DNA of 64,000 bases from Pseudogracilibacillus sp037892545. GTDB lineage: Bacteria; Bacillota; Bacilli; Bacillales; Amphibacillaceae. This document shows positions 23,771-32,274 of the stretch, in pieces. The DNA lies in contig NZ_JBBKBG010000002.1 in the NCBI RefSeq assembly GCF_037892545.1, positions 62,001 through 126,000 on the forward strand. The letters run 5' to 3'. The notes beneath the pieces were generated by a model that worked only from the letters and a program-made list of their open reading frames with translations, had not been told where the DNA came from and ran no database searches. The position numbers and the translations under genes were made by a program. Positions within the stretch are counted from its first letter, which is position 1. Each line of letters opens with the position of its first letter.

Positions 23771-25144
23771 ATGATGACTAAAAACGTATTACAATACATA
23801 GAGGAAAATCGCTCCCTTTTATTAGATGAATTAACGGAATTTTTAGCTATTCCTAGTGTGAGTACAGATAATTCATATAAAGAAGAGGTTACACGTGCAG
23901 CATGCTTTGTAGAAAAGTATTTAAATGAAATAGGATTTTCCAATGTTACTCAAATGGATACATCTGGTCATCCACTCGTATATGGGGAATATGTAGAAGC
24001 AGGGCCGGATAAGCCGACAGTGTTATTTTATGGACATTATGATGTTCAACCGGTGGATCCCCTTGATGAGTGGGATAGTGACCCATTTGAAGCGGTCATA
24101 AAAAATGAACGTTTATATGCACGCGGTGCAAGTGATGATAAAGGACAAGTTTTCATGCACTTAGCAGTTTTGAAAGCATATATGAAAGCAGAAGGATCTT
24201 TACCGATTAATGTGAAGGTATGTATAGAAGGAGAAGAGGAAATCGGTAGTGAAAATTTATACGACGTGTTGCAAGCGAAAAAAGAATTGTTTCAAGCAGA
24301 TCTCGTCGTTATTTCTGATTCGGGAATGGTTGCTAAAAATCAACCGACAATTTTATATGGTTTAAAAGGGTTTACCGGTATTGAAATTCATGTAAAAGGG
24401 CCTAACCAAGACTTACATTCAGGGCTTTATGGAGGAGCTGTTCGAAATCCATTAATGGCTTTGGCACATATTTTAGCTTCGATGAAAAGTGAAGAGGAAG
24501 TAGTACTTGTCGACGGATTTTATGATGGTGTCGAAGGGTTAACAGAAGAAGAACGTGCATTAATCGCAGCGGTAAAAGGCGAAAATTACGAAGAAACGAC
24601 TGGTGTGAAAGAGACCGTATCTGAAAAAGGGTACGATGCTAAAGAACATACGATGGCACGTCCAACGTTTGAAATTAATGGGATGTATGGTGGATATCAA
24701 GGAGAAGGGTCTAAAACAATTATTCCTGCAACAGCAACAGCGAAAATAACATGTCGTTTAGTACCAGGGCAGGACCCAGATCATATTCAACAACTATTGA
24801 AAGAACATGTCGATAAAGTAGCACCATCTGGTGTGGAGGTAGAAGTACATTTAGAGAAACTTTCTTCTAAGGCATATAAAGTGGCACCAGATCATCCGTA
24901 CATACAGTTAGCAGCAACATGTTATGAGAAAGCATTTGAGAAAGAAGCTGTGTTCGTCCGTATGGGAGGGTCTATTCCTGTCGTAGAATGGTTAGATGAA
25001 ATTTATCAAATTCCAATTATTTTATTAGGATTTGGTACACCAGAAGATCGTCTCCATTCACCGAACGAAAGCTTCCCATTAGATAGTTTTGATAAAGGAA
25101 TGGAGACAATTGCATATTATTGGCATGAACTTGGTAATATGTAA
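23771..25144 (+). CDS. M20-family dipeptidase (CNDP/DapE-like metallopeptidase)
   Basis: A 457-aa cytoplasmic metallopeptidase that likely cleaves dipeptides. Metal-site motifs of the M20 family are present: LFYGHYDVQPV (His and Asp), RGASDDKGQVF (bridging Asp), EGEEEIGS (catalytic Glu and ligand Glu), SDSGMV and the carboxy-terminal GFGTPEDRLHSPNE with the last His ligand. The dimerisation domain contains NQDLHSGLYGGAVRNP, typical of the CNDP-like subfamily (YtjP/carnosinase type) and different from the amidohydrolase YhaA encoded at 44295-45461. Two adjacent ATG codons (23771 and 23774) follow AAAGG; either may be used. An SDR gene follows 19 bp downstream, suggesting cotranscription. Confidence 0.9.
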   Translation: MMTKNVLQYIEENRSLLLDELTEFLAIPSVSTDNSYKEEVTRAACFVEKYLNEIGFSNVTQMDTSGHPLVYGEYVEAGPDKPTVLFYGHYDVQPVDPLDEWDSDPFEAVIKNERLYARGASDDKGQVFMHLAVLKAYMKAEGSLPINVKVCIEGEEEIGSENLYDVLQAKKELFQADLVVISDSGMVAKNQPTILYGLKGFTGIEIHVKGPNQDLHSGLYGGAVRNPLMALAHILASMKSEEEVVLVDGFYDGVEGLTEEERALIAAVKGENYEETTGVKETVSEKGYDAKEHTMARPTFEINGMYGGYQGEGSKTIIPATATAKITCRLVPGQDPDHIQQLLKEHVDKVAPSGVEVEVHLEKLSSKAYKVAPDHPYIQLAATCYEKAFEKEAVFVRMGGSIPVVEWLDEIYQIPIILLGFGTPEDRLHSPNESFPLDSFDKGMETIAYYWHELGNM

Positions 25145-25163
25145 AAGATGAGAGGGGATTACG

Positions 25164-25925
25164 ATGACAATTGCAATTGTAACAGGGGCATCAAAAGGAT
25201 TAGGAAGATCCGTTGCTAAGTTTTTATTGGAGTCGAATATTGATGTGTTTGGTGTAAGTAGGACGAATGATGAATCATTGGAGGAGGTTGCAGCACAAAG
25301 CAGTGCCACATATACTTTTTTTCCTACAGATTTGGCAAATATGGAAGATGTAAAAAAGACGATGGATCAAATAAAAGAAAAAATCTATGCCATAGATGGT
25401 TTATCTCAAATATATGTCGTCAACAATGCTGCAGTCGTAGAACCAATAAAAAAGTCATTGCATATTTTACCAGAAGAATTAATGACACATTATCAGGTGA
25501 ATGTATTAGCACCAATGATCTTGATGAATGAATTTTTACATGTATCAATGAAACAAGGCTTTCAAGTGATTGGAGTAAATGTGACGAGTGGTGCAGCAGA
25601 ATCACCATACTATGGTTGGAGTGCTTATTGTAGTTCAAAAGCGAGCTTAAACATGTATACAAAAACGGTTGCATTAGAACAAGAAAAATTAGGAACGAAT
25701 AATAAAGTATTTGCCTTCAGTCCTGGAAAAATGGATACAGAGATGCAAGGGGTCATTCGTTCAACAGATTATGAGCATTTTGTTGATGTAGATACGTTTA
25801 AACATTATAAACAGCAAAATGCTTTATCAGACACAGAAGTGGTTGCCTCTGTGTTAACAGACATTTTGACAGATGCCGCAACGATTGAAAATGGAAAAGT
25901 TTACTATGTAAGAGATTATTTTTAA
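25164..25925 (+). CDS. Short-chain dehydrogenase, benzil/sepiapterin reductase-like (YueD type)
   Basis: A 253-aa NADP-dependent short-chain dehydrogenase with the Rossmann motif TGASKGLGRSVAK (about 8-20), the structural NNAA motif (VVNNAAVV), and the catalytic Ser and Tyr-x-x-x-Lys in VNVTSGAAES and AYCSSK. The carboxy end (FSPGKMDTEMQGVIRST) and overall layout match the Bacillus (S)-benzoin-forming benzil reductase YueD and sepiapterin reductases. It has an AGAGGGG ribosome site and lies just after the dipeptidase gene. The physiological substrate is unknown for this group; the fold and reduction chemistry are firm. Confidence 0.85.
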   Translation: MTIAIVTGASKGLGRSVAKFLLESNIDVFGVSRTNDESLEEVAAQSSATYTFFPTDLANMEDVKKTMDQIKEKIYAIDGLSQIYVVNNAAVVEPIKKSLHILPEELMTHYQVNVLAPMILMNEFLHVSMKQGFQVIGVNVTSGAAESPYYGWSAYCSSKASLNMYTKTVALEQEKLGTNNKVFAFSPGKMDTEMQGVIRSTDYEHFVDVDTFKHYKQQNALSDTEVVASVLTDILTDAATIENGKVYYVRDYF

Positions 25926-26023
25926 GGAGTTCTATTGTCTATAGTCAATCGCCCTAACTTCTTTTATGGATATTCATATGTTGTTAGTACATGAAAGACA
26001 TAGAAAGAAGGAGGTTATTCATA

Positions 26024-26125
26024 ATGAGTAACGTAGGGTATGCAGGTGGTTATTCCATCGTATTAGTGTTATTTATTTTGTTAGTAATTGTAGGGGCAAT
26101 TTATATTGGACGAAATTACTGTTAA
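26024..26125 (+). CDS. YjcZ-family small sporulation membrane protein
   Basis: A 33-aa gene with a strong ribosome site (AGAAGGAGG) before ATG at 26024. The peptide begins MSNVGYAGGYS, then a single hydrophobic helix (IVLVLFILLVIVGAIYIG), and ends RNYC. A Gly/Tyr-rich head plus FILLVIVGA helix is the hallmark of the YjcZ/SscA-like small proteins, often made during sporulation in Bacillus. It has its own terminator. Confidence 0.85.
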   Translation: MSNVGYAGGYSIVLVLFILLVIVGAIYIGRNYC

Positions 26126-26136
26126 GGCTGAAAGAA

Positions 26137-26168
26137 AAGGGCTAGTATCTATTGCTAGTCCCTTTTTT
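26137..26168 (+). terminator. Terminator after the YjcZ-like gene
   Basis: AAAGGGCTAG and CTAGTCCCTTT form a stem with one bulged base, followed by TTTTT. Confidence 0.75.
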
Positions 26169-26254
26169 ATGGAAGTTCATTTTTTATAAAAAAATGCTTA
26201 TTTTATGATAAACTTAATAAAGGTAAAAATTTAAACTGAAAGGGTGTACGTTCA

Positions 26255-27007
26255 GTGATTACACGAAAAAGTAAACGTGAAATTGAAATGATGCAAGCAG
26301 CAGGAGATTTGCTTGTAAAAACACATAAAGAAATTGCGAAAATGATTAAACCAGGTATTACAACGATGGAAATTGATCATTTCGTTGAGGAGTTTTTAAG
26401 AAAACATGGAGCAACACCTGAACAAAAAGGTTTCCAAGGGTATAAATATGCAACATGTGCCTCGATTAATGATGAAATTTGTCATGGTTTTCCTAGAAAT
26501 GAAAAATTAAAAAACGGTGATATTGTTACCATTGATATGGTCGTTAATTTAAATGGTGGGTTAGCAGACTCTGCATGGACATATGAAGTAGGAGAAGTAG
26601 ATGAAAAAGGAAAACGTCTTATGGAAGTAACTAAAAAGGCGTTATATTTAGGAATCGAACAAGCACAGGTTGGAAATCGTATTGGCGATATTGGTCATGC
26701 GATCCAAACGTATGCAGAAGGGGAAGGTTTTTCTGTTGTACGTGAATTTACAGGCCATGGTATTGGACCAACGATTCATGAACCACCACATATCCCGCAT
26801 TTCGGTGAGCCGAACAAGGGGATACGTTTAAAAGAAGGTATGGTTATTACAATTGAGCCGATGATTAATGAAGGCGATTGGAAAAGTAAAATGGATGACA
26901 ATGGATGGACAGCTCGTACAATTGATGGTGGACGTTCCGCACAATATGAACATACATTAGCAATCACCAAAGATGGTCCAATCATCATAACAGAACAAGA
27001 CGAATAA
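26255..27007 (+). CDS. map: Methionine aminopeptidase, type I (second, YflG-like)
   Basis: Removes the initiator methionine from new proteins. The 250-aa product is a type I enzyme; all five metal ligands are present: Asp94 (VTIDMVV), Asp105 (LADSAW), His168 (TGHGIGPTIHE), Glu201 (TIEPM) and Glu232 (YEHTLAI), with His77 (CHGFP) and His175 lining the pocket. The GTG start at 26255 follows GAAAGGG by ten bases. It stands outside the ribosomal protein cluster where the main Bacillus map lies, and its length matches the second enzyme YflG of B. subtilis, so it is probably a paralogue. azlCD follow closely downstream. Confidence 0.93.
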   Translation: MITRKSKREIEMMQAAGDLLVKTHKEIAKMIKPGITTMEIDHFVEEFLRKHGATPEQKGFQGYKYATCASINDEICHGFPRNEKLKNGDIVTIDMVVNLNGGLADSAWTYEVGEVDEKGKRLMEVTKKALYLGIEQAQVGNRIGDIGHAIQTYAEGEGFSVVREFTGHGIGPTIHEPPHIPHFGEPNKGIRLKEGMVITIEPMINEGDWKSKMDDNGWTARTIDGGRSAQYEHTLAITKDGPIIITEQDE

Positions 27008-27038
27008 TTTTTCGCCGTTCATATTGGAGGGTCTGAAA

Positions 27039-27773
27039 TTGGCAAGTGAGATAAAACAAATGGAACCATCTGAACGAAGACAAGCCGTAGCTATGTTTCA
27101 AGAAGGAATTCAAGCTGGGTTTCCGATTATTTTAGGCTATATTCCGGTTGCGATTACGTTCGGTGTTCTCGCAGCACAATCTGGCATGTCTTTAATAGAA
27201 ATTACGTTAATGAGTGCTCTCGTATATGCAGGTGCTAGTCAATTTATGGGTGTAAATATGATTGCCGCAAGTGCAGGCATGATAGAAATTGTCGTTGCGA
27301 CATTCGTATTAAACTTCCGACATTTTGTCATGAGTTTATCTTTTATGAATGAAGTTCGGGATAGTTTTTCATTCAAAGGGAAGCTCGGTCTTTCTTTAAC
27401 ATTAACAGATGAAGTCTTTGCAGTATCATCGATCCGCAATGAAAACATACATAAAAAACATGGCATTTATTTTTATTTAGCGATTTATATTATTGCTTAT
27501 TTAAGTTGGGTGTTTGGCTCTTTTTTAGGTGGTTTATTAGGAGAAGTCATCCCCGAACAATTAAGCCAAAGTATGGGAATAGCTCTGTATGCCTTATTTA
27601 TAGGATTGCTCATTCCGACTGTGAAAAAAGAAATAAAATTCGGCTTTATAGCGATTTTTGCGATGCTCATAAATCTTATAGCGAGTCAATTTTTAAGTAG
27701 CGGTTGGGCAATTGTTCTCGGAACAGTGGTCGGTGGATTAAGCGGAGTTTATCTTTTAAAGGAGAAAAAATAA
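27039..27773 (+). CDS. azlC: Branched-chain amino acid exporter large subunit AzlC
   Basis: AzlC forms, with AzlD, an exporter of branched-chain amino acids and analogues such as 4-azaleucine. The 244-aa protein has about seven to eight hydrophobic segments and the family motifs GIQAGFPIILGYIPVAITFG, SALVYAGASQFMG, LNFRHFVMSLS and LTDEVFAVSS. The start chosen is TTG at 27039, eight bases after GGAGG; a TTG at 27024 sits before that site. The stop codon TAA is directly followed by the ATG of azlD, so the two are translated as a pair. No regulatory leader is seen; map is 31 bp upstream and may share the transcript. Confidence 0.93.
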   Translation: MASEIKQMEPSERRQAVAMFQEGIQAGFPIILGYIPVAITFGVLAAQSGMSLIEITLMSALVYAGASQFMGVNMIAASAGMIEIVVATFVLNFRHFVMSLSFMNEVRDSFSFKGKLGLSLTLTDEVFAVSSIRNENIHKKHGIYFYLAIYIIAYLSWVFGSFLGGLLGEVIPEQLSQSMGIALYALFIGLLIPTVKKEIKFGFIAIFAMLINLIASQFLSSGWAIVLGTVVGGLSGVYLLKEKK

Positions 27774-28067
27774 ATGGTACTCTTCATTATTATTGGGATG
27801 GCGTTAGTGACGATTATTCCACGTATTATCCCTGTATTTATCGTCAATAAGTTAATGTTTAAAGAGTGGATTAATAATTGGCTCAGGGCAATTCCATATG
27901 CTGCATTAGGTGCACTTATTTTTCCAGGAATTTTATCTGTCATCGATGGCAAGCCACATATCGGGATTTTAGGTGGCATCGTTGCGGTTATTTTAGCATA
28001 TGTTGGATTAAATGTTGTCATTGTTGTAGTTGGTGCAATTGCAACGGTATTTTTATTAACGATGTAA
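27774..28067 (+). CDS. azlD: Branched-chain amino acid exporter small subunit AzlD
   Basis: A 97-aa membrane protein with three to four helices (about 2-22, 42-58, 66-95), partner of AzlC. Typical features are the early IIPRIIPVFIV motif and PYAALGALIFPGIL. It starts with no gap after azlC, with AAAGGAG inside the azlC 3' end as ribosome site. A terminator follows. Length and order match AzlD/BrnE-type subunits. Confidence 0.92.
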   Translation: MVLFIIIGMALVTIIPRIIPVFIVNKLMFKEWINNWLRAIPYAALGALIFPGILSVIDGKPHIGILGGIVAVILAYVGLNVVIVVVGAIATVFLLTM

Positions 28068-28079
28068 TGATATAACTGT

Positions 28080-28114
28080 AAAAGTCTTGCGTAGATTGCG
28101 CGAGGCTTTTTTTG
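28080..28114 (+). terminator. Terminator of azlCD
   Basis: AAGTCTTGCG and CGCGAGGCTT form a stem with one mismatch, followed by TTTTTTT. Confidence 0.85.
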
Positions 28115-28140
28115 GTTGTTGATGCTGTGGAGCATTTTAT

Positions 28141-28384
28141 CGTCCTTGGAAAAGGAGAAATTGCGATTTGAAGTGCATTGGGGTTTTCTATCGTCCTTGA
28201 AAAAGGGAAAATCGCGAATTTGAGGACGCTGGGATGTTCTATCGTCCCTGAAAATAGAAAAACCGTAATTTCAAGGACGCTGGAGAGCTCTACCGTCCCT
28301 GAAAACAGAAAAATCGTAATTTCAAGGACGTTGGAGAGCTCTACCATCCCTGAAAATGGAAAAATCGCGATTTCAAGGACGCAA
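28141..28384. repeat. 51-bp tandem repeat, about 4.8 copies, each unit with a hairpin
   Basis: Units begin at 28141, 28192, 28243, 28294 and 28345, exactly 51 bp apart; the last is partial. Each starts with CGTCCCTGAAA and carries the near-complement TTTCAAGGACG 26 bp later, so each unit folds into a hairpin, and an inner AAATCGCGATTT is palindromic in the last copy. The first copy is the most changed. As 51 is a multiple of three, both strands show open repeated frames, but neither has a ribosome site. The stretch from 28385 to the MFS gene at 28568 shows nothing else. Confidence 0.9.
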
Positions 28385-28567
28385 GGTCCAGCCCGGCGTC
28401 TTCAAAAAAGAAAATCACAAATCCTAGTGTGCTAGTTCATCTTCTTTTCCCACCGAAAAAAACCACCCCATCCCATATCCATCCCAAATTTGAATGCGAT
28501 ACACGAATAGAAAAATACCATTGGTGCATAATACCATTACTTCTGTCGAAAAAGGAGCAGCAATGTT

Positions 28568-29776
28568 ATGAAAACAATGGAAAGAGAAAAACGTTGGGCA
28601 ATCGTCGCATTAGCATCTGTACCACTCATTATGACTTTAGGAAATTCCATGCTTATCCCAATTTTACCTGTAATGGAAGAAAAAATATCTATCTCTAAAT
28701 TACAATCGAGTTATATTATCACTGTGTATTCCATTGTTGCAATCATTTGTATTCCAATCGCAGGTTATTTATCAGACAGATTTGGAAGAAAAGTGATTAT
28801 CGTACCGGCGTTAATTATTGCGGGAATTGGTGGACTAATTGCAGGAATTGCAGCATGGAAAATGGAAGACCCTTTCACCTTTATCATCATCGGGAGAATT
28901 TTACAAGGAATTGGTGCCTCCGGTGCCATGCCGATTGTCTTTCCGTTAATCGGGGATATGTTTAACAAGGAAGAAGCGAGTGCTACGCTCGGTGTAATTG
29001 AAACATCCAATACAGTCGGAAAAGTGCTAAGCCCGATTTTAGGGGCTGCACTAACAGCAGTCATATGGTTTTTACCATTTCTAGCTATTCCATTTTTTTG
29101 TGCGATTTCGCTATTACTAATTATTTTTTTAATTAAAAAGAAGGAAGAAAAAGAAGAGGAAAAAATTACGTTTGCAACATATTGGGGAAAAGTGAAAAAG
29201 ACATTTCAAGCACATAAAAAATGGCTCATTGCAATTTTTATTATCGGAGCAATTTTAATGTTTATTTTATTTGGTTTTTTATTTTATTTGTCGAGCCTTC
29301 TCGAGGATGATTTTCACATAAAAGGCGTGAAAAAAGGACTGTTATTAGCTATTCCACTTTTAGCGTTGTCGATTGCATCTTACATAACTGGAAAGAAAAT
29401 TGGAAACGATATTGTAAAAATGAAATGGATTATTTTTATCGGTACTGTAATTTCTGGTGCTTCCGTGACAGTTTTATCGCTAGAACGTCATTTTATTTAC
29501 GTTATTGTTATTTTTTTAGTATGTGGAGCAGGGATTGGTATTGCACTTCCATGCTTAGATGCGCTTATTACGAATAGTTTAGAAAAGAATGTATTAGGTG
29601 CGATTACGTCCATCTATAGTGCCATGCGTTTTATTGGTGTTGCAGCAGGCCCTCCAATCATTGCAATTTTAATGAAAAAGACGATTATTTCTATCGTCAT
29701 ATTATTTACATGCTTAGCAATTATTACCGCAATACTTGCATTTGTTTGTATTAAACCGGAAACGAAAAGTATTTAA
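28568..29776 (+). CDS. MFS drug efflux transporter
   Basis: A 402-aa major facilitator with twelve predicted membrane helices in two halves joined by a charged loop (KKKEEKEEEKITFATYWG, near 190-210). Family signatures are motif A, GYLSDRFGRKVIIVP, between helices 2 and 3, the motif B-like GRILQGIGASGAMP, and motif C-like GVIETSNTVGKVLSPILGA, which mark drug:proton antiporters of the 12-helix group. The start is ATG at 28568 after AAAAGGAG; ATG at 28577 is also possible. It resembles Bacillus multidrug transporters such as YfmO and YitZ. Substrate unknown. No regulator is adjacent; the 51-bp repeat array lies just upstream. Confidence 0.88.
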   Translation: MKTMEREKRWAIVALASVPLIMTLGNSMLIPILPVMEEKISISKLQSSYIITVYSIVAIICIPIAGYLSDRFGRKVIIVPALIIAGIGGLIAGIAAWKMEDPFTFIIIGRILQGIGASGAMPIVFPLIGDMFNKEEASATLGVIETSNTVGKVLSPILGAALTAVIWFLPFLAIPFFCAISLLLIIFLIKKKEEKEEEKITFATYWGKVKKTFQAHKKWLIAIFIIGAILMFILFGFLFYLSSLLEDDFHIKGVKKGLLLAIPLLALSIASYITGKKIGNDIVKMKWIIFIGTVISGASVTVLSLERHFIYVIVIFLVCGAGIGIALPCLDALITNSLEKNVLGAITSIYSAMRFIGVAAGPPIIAILMKKTIISIVILFTCLAIITAILAFVCIKPETKSI

Positions 29777-29840
29777 TTATTGCAATAATTCAGATAATTG
29801 TGCATAATATATGTAAAGGAGCTAAAAGGGGGCGTCTTCC

Positions 29841-30074
29841 ATGAAAAAGCAAAAGACAAACTATCAAATTTATCGTTACAAAGGAAAAATGTTGGAGGCT
29901 AAAAAGGAAGCACCGTTCGATATTTCCATAACGGCTCGTTTACTATTAGACCAACTTTGTTATGAATGGAATAAAAAGCATCTTCAAAAGCAAATTGACA
30001 TTGCACTTGATGAAGGTGATCACGATAAATTTATGCAGTTAAGTGAACAATATCGTTCTTATTTATTACATTAA
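29841..30074 (+). CDS. IDEAL-domain protein
   Basis: A 77-aa soluble protein with a basic amino end and a carboxy-terminal IDEAL domain, a short helical motif named after its sequence: here LLLDQLCYEWNKKHLQKQID followed by IALDEGDHDKFMQLSEQY. IDEAL domains occur in small Bacillaceae proteins of mostly unknown role and in some regulators. GGGGGCG precedes the ATG. Its own terminator follows. No partner is visible nearby. Confidence 0.8.
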   Translation: MKKQKTNYQIYRYKGKMLEAKKEAPFDISITARLLLDQLCYEWNKKHLQKQIDIALDEGDHDKFMQLSEQYRSYLLH

Positions 30075-30089
30075 TTTGGAACGTGTGTG

Positions 30090-30120
30090 GAGATATGGAC
30101 TTGTGCCATATCTCTTTTTA
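30090..30120 (+). terminator. Terminator after the IDEAL gene
   Basis: GAGATATGG (30090-30098) pairs with CCATATCTC (30106-30114), followed by TTTTTA. Confidence 0.85.
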
Positions 30121-30209
30121 TATGGAAAAACAGTTGAAATAAAGATATAGACCGTTTGTAAGGGCTTTCTGTAATGTGAGGAGATTTCAGTACATTTCAT
30201 CTCCATTCT

Positions 30210-30238
30210 TTGTTACAATAAGAACGAGGCAATATAAT
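30210..30238 (+). promoter_or_regulatory. SigA-type promoter of fumC
   Basis: TTGTTA (30210-30215) and TATAAT (30233-30238) with a 17-bp spacer, 32 bp before the fumarase start. Confidence 0.65.
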
Positions 30239-30269
30239 ATAATTACGGTCCATAGGGAGGAATAAAGTG

Positions 30270-31661
30270 ATGGATTATCGTATTGAACGAGATACTATCG
30301 GGGAAATTAAAGTACCAGCAGATAAGTTTTGGGGTGCGCAAACACAGAGAAGTAAACAAAATTTCCCAATCGGTCATGAAACTATGCCAGTGGAAATTAT
30401 TAAAGCATTTGCTATTACAAAAAAAGCATCTGCCATCGTAAACAATGATTTAGGGTTATTAGAAAGTGAAAAAGCAGAAGCGATTGCATATGCGGCAGAC
30501 AAAATTTTGGCAGATGAATTAACAGAACATTTTCCATTAGTCGTATGGCAAACAGGTAGTGGAACACAATCAAACATGAATGTAAACGAAGTAATTGCTC
30601 ATGTTGGAAATAAGTTTTTACAAGAAAAAGGTAGTGACTTAACATTACACCCGAACGATGATGTAAACAAATCACAGAGTTCGAATGATACATACCCTAC
30701 AGCATTACACGTTGCAGCGGTATTAAAATTAGAAGATACAGTACTTCCTGCTCTACGCGTATTAAAAGACTCCATTAATGTGAAAGCGGAAGCATTTAAA
30801 GAAGTCGTGAAAATTGGTCGTACACATTTACAAGATGCGACACCAATCACTTTAGGACAAGAAATGAGCGGTTGGCATCGTATGTTAGAAAAAACTGAAA
30901 AAATGATCCAAGAAAGTGCGGACCATTTAAAAGATTTAGCAATCGGTGGAACAGCGGTAGGAACAGGCTTAAACGCACATCCAGATTATGCAGAAAAAAC
31001 GTGTGCTGAGATTTCAAACATTACTGGAAAGGCATTCCGTTCTGAGCCGGTGAAATTCCACTCATTAACGAGTTATGATGAAACAGTATATGCTCATGGT
31101 GCTTTAAAAGCATTAGCGGCTGACTTAATGAAAGTGGCAAACGATGTTCGTTGGTTAGCAAGTGGCCCACGTTCAGGATTAGGTGAAATTATTATTCCTG
31201 CGAATGAACCAGGAAGTTCTATTATGCCTGGTAAAGTGAATCCGACACAGAGTGAAGCATTAACGATGATCGTTACACAAGTTATTGGAAATGACGCTTC
31301 TATTGGATTTGCAGCGAGCCAAGGTAATTTTGAATTAAACGTATTCAAACCAGTAATTGCATTCAACTTCTTACAATCTGCACAGTTACTTGCAGATGGA
31401 ATGTTATCGTTTGAAGAGCGTTGTGTACGCGGAATTGAACCGAACTATGAAAAAATCGATCAATTCTTAAATGACTCTTTAATGTTAGTTACTGCATTAA
31501 ACCCACATATTGGATATGAAAATGCAGCAAAAATTGCTAAAACAGCTTACGAAGAGAACTCAACATTAAAAGCGACAGCTGTTAAATTAGGTTTATTAAC
31601 AGAAGAAGAATTCGATAAATATGTTGTACCTGAAAATATGATCGGGACAATTAAAGAATAG
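30270..31661 (+). CDS. fumC: Class II fumarate hydratase
   Basis: Fumarase (CitG in B. subtilis) hydrates fumarate to L-malate in the citric acid cycle. The 463-aa product is one residue longer than the B. subtilis enzyme. Signatures: VWQTGSGTQSNMNVNEV, NDDVNKSQSSNDTYPTA, GRTHLQDATPITLGQE with the active-site His, and the superfamily signature GSSIMPGKVNPTQSEA (about 313-328) with the mobile-loop Ser. The start chosen is ATG at 30270 (MDYRIERD), nine bases after AGGGAGG; a GTG three bases upstream is the alternative. It has its own promoter and terminator, so it is a single-gene unit. Confidence 0.96.
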   Translation: MDYRIERDTIGEIKVPADKFWGAQTQRSKQNFPIGHETMPVEIIKAFAITKKASAIVNNDLGLLESEKAEAIAYAADKILADELTEHFPLVVWQTGSGTQSNMNVNEVIAHVGNKFLQEKGSDLTLHPNDDVNKSQSSNDTYPTALHVAAVLKLEDTVLPALRVLKDSINVKAEAFKEVVKIGRTHLQDATPITLGQEMSGWHRMLEKTEKMIQESADHLKDLAIGGTAVGTGLNAHPDYAEKTCAEISNITGKAFRSEPVKFHSLTSYDETVYAHGALKALAADLMKVANDVRWLASGPRSGLGEIIIPANEPGSSIMPGKVNPTQSEALTMIVTQVIGNDASIGFAASQGNFELNVFKPVIAFNFLQSAQLLADGMLSFEERCVRGIEPNYEKIDQFLNDSLMLVTALNPHIGYENAAKIAKTAYEENSTLKATAVKLGLLTEEEFDKYVVPENMIGTIKE

Positions 31662-31667
31662 AATGAA

Positions 31668-31717
31668 AAAGAATGAGACGAGCTAATATGATAAGCTTTC
31701 GTCTCATTCTTTTTTTA
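31668..31717. terminator. Shared terminator of fumC and the convergent YhzD-like gene
   Basis: A perfect 14-bp stem, AAAGAATGAGACGA (31668-31681) and TCGTCTCATTCTTT (31699-31712), has T on the plus side and A before it. The end lies inside the last codon region of the minus gene. Confidence 0.85.
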
Positions 31718-31900
31718 ACGATGAAATAAAACTAATCTTGCATTTGGGGCTACGAAACGATGGGTATGTTCTTCGTACCCTTTTTCTTTGAGCATCTGTT
31801 CTGCTATTGTTTTTCCTTCTGCATCATTGCTCGCTTGAATCGTTTCATCTAATAGTTTTTCTCCATTCTTTTCAAATACTGTTAATACGTAGTCGCCCAT
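31715..31900 (-). CDS. yhzD: YhzD-like small protein
   Basis: A 61-aa soluble protein. The start is ATG at 31900 (MGDYVLTVFEKNG), directly downstream of AGGAGGAATAAGG; an upstream ATG at 31933 has no ribosome site. The body reads KLLDETIQASNDAEGKTIAE, and the end is HTHRFVAPNARLVLFHR. Length and sequence character fit the Bacillus YhzD family of unknown function, whose gene in B. subtilis lies in the same yha/yhf neighbourhood as the genes that follow here. I am fairly but not fully sure of the family. Confidence 0.7.
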   Translation of the reverse strand: MGDYVLTVFEKNGEKLLDETIQASNDAEGKTIAEQMLKEKGYEEHTHRFVAPNARLVLFHR

Positions 31901-31985
31901 CCTTATTCCTCCTAAGAAAAATATGTCGTACATACATTATGCCATGAAAGCGCTTATATTTGAAGTTATACATATATATTTTTTC

Positions 31986-32049
31986 TTTGTAAAGTCACCT
32001 TGACATCTTATCTTTATATATTTATACTTTATGTAAAGTTACCTTGACA
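31986..32049 (+). promoter_or_regulatory. Promoter with two 17-bp direct-repeat operators for the XRE-yhaQP operon
   Basis: GTAAAGTCACCTTGACA (31989-32005) and GTAAAGTTACCTTGACA (32033-32049) are identical at 16 of 17 positions and 44 bp apart, about four helical turns. The first contains the -35 box TTGACA (32000-32005), which has a -10 box TATACT (32023-32028) at 17-bp spacing; the second lies just downstream of the likely start of transcription. This fits repression by the regulator encoded next. Confidence 0.75.
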
Positions 32050-32069
32050 AAAGGAGCGGAAATGCGGAA

Positions 32070-32273
32070 GTGAAAAATAGGATAAGAGAGTTACGGAAAG
32101 AACAAAAATGGACACAAGAGGATTTAGCGAAAGCGGTCGGTGTATCACGCCAGTCAATAGTGGCGATAGAAGTAGGGAAGTATAACCCTTCCTTAGAACT
32201 AGCATTTAAAATTTCGTCCAAATTTGGACTTCCAATTGAAGAAATATTTATATTTGAAGGAGATGAGACGTAG
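32070..32273 (+). CDS. XRE-family HTH regulator (67 aa)
   Basis: A 67-aa protein that is almost only a Cro/CI-type helix-turn-helix: IRELRKEQKWTQEDLAKAVG then VSRQSIVAIEVGKYNPSLEL. Such minimal regulators (YozG type) usually come with a small membrane protein and often an ABC exporter, as here. The start is GTG at 32070; AAAGGAG lies 13 bases upstream, longer than usual, so translation may be weak. The next gene starts one base after its stop. Paired direct repeats in the promoter suggest it represses its own operon. Confidence 0.9.
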   Translation: MKNRIRELRKEQKWTQEDLAKAVGVSRQSIVAIEVGKYNPSLELAFKISSKFGLPIEEIFIFEGDET

Positions 32274-32274
32274 A

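Noticed and set aside
28141..28384. Possible CRISPR array
   Set aside because: The units are contiguous tandem copies with no unique spacers, and no cas genes are present.
28018..28435. Open frames on both strands across the 51-bp repeats, predicting 17-residue repeat proteins
   Set aside because: They arise because the unit is a multiple of three. No ribosome site precedes either frame, and the hairpin arms explain the conservation better.
28429..28698. 89-codon frame overlapping the start of the MFS gene
   Set aside because: It overlaps the strongly supported transporter in another frame and lacks a ribosome site and any protein signature.
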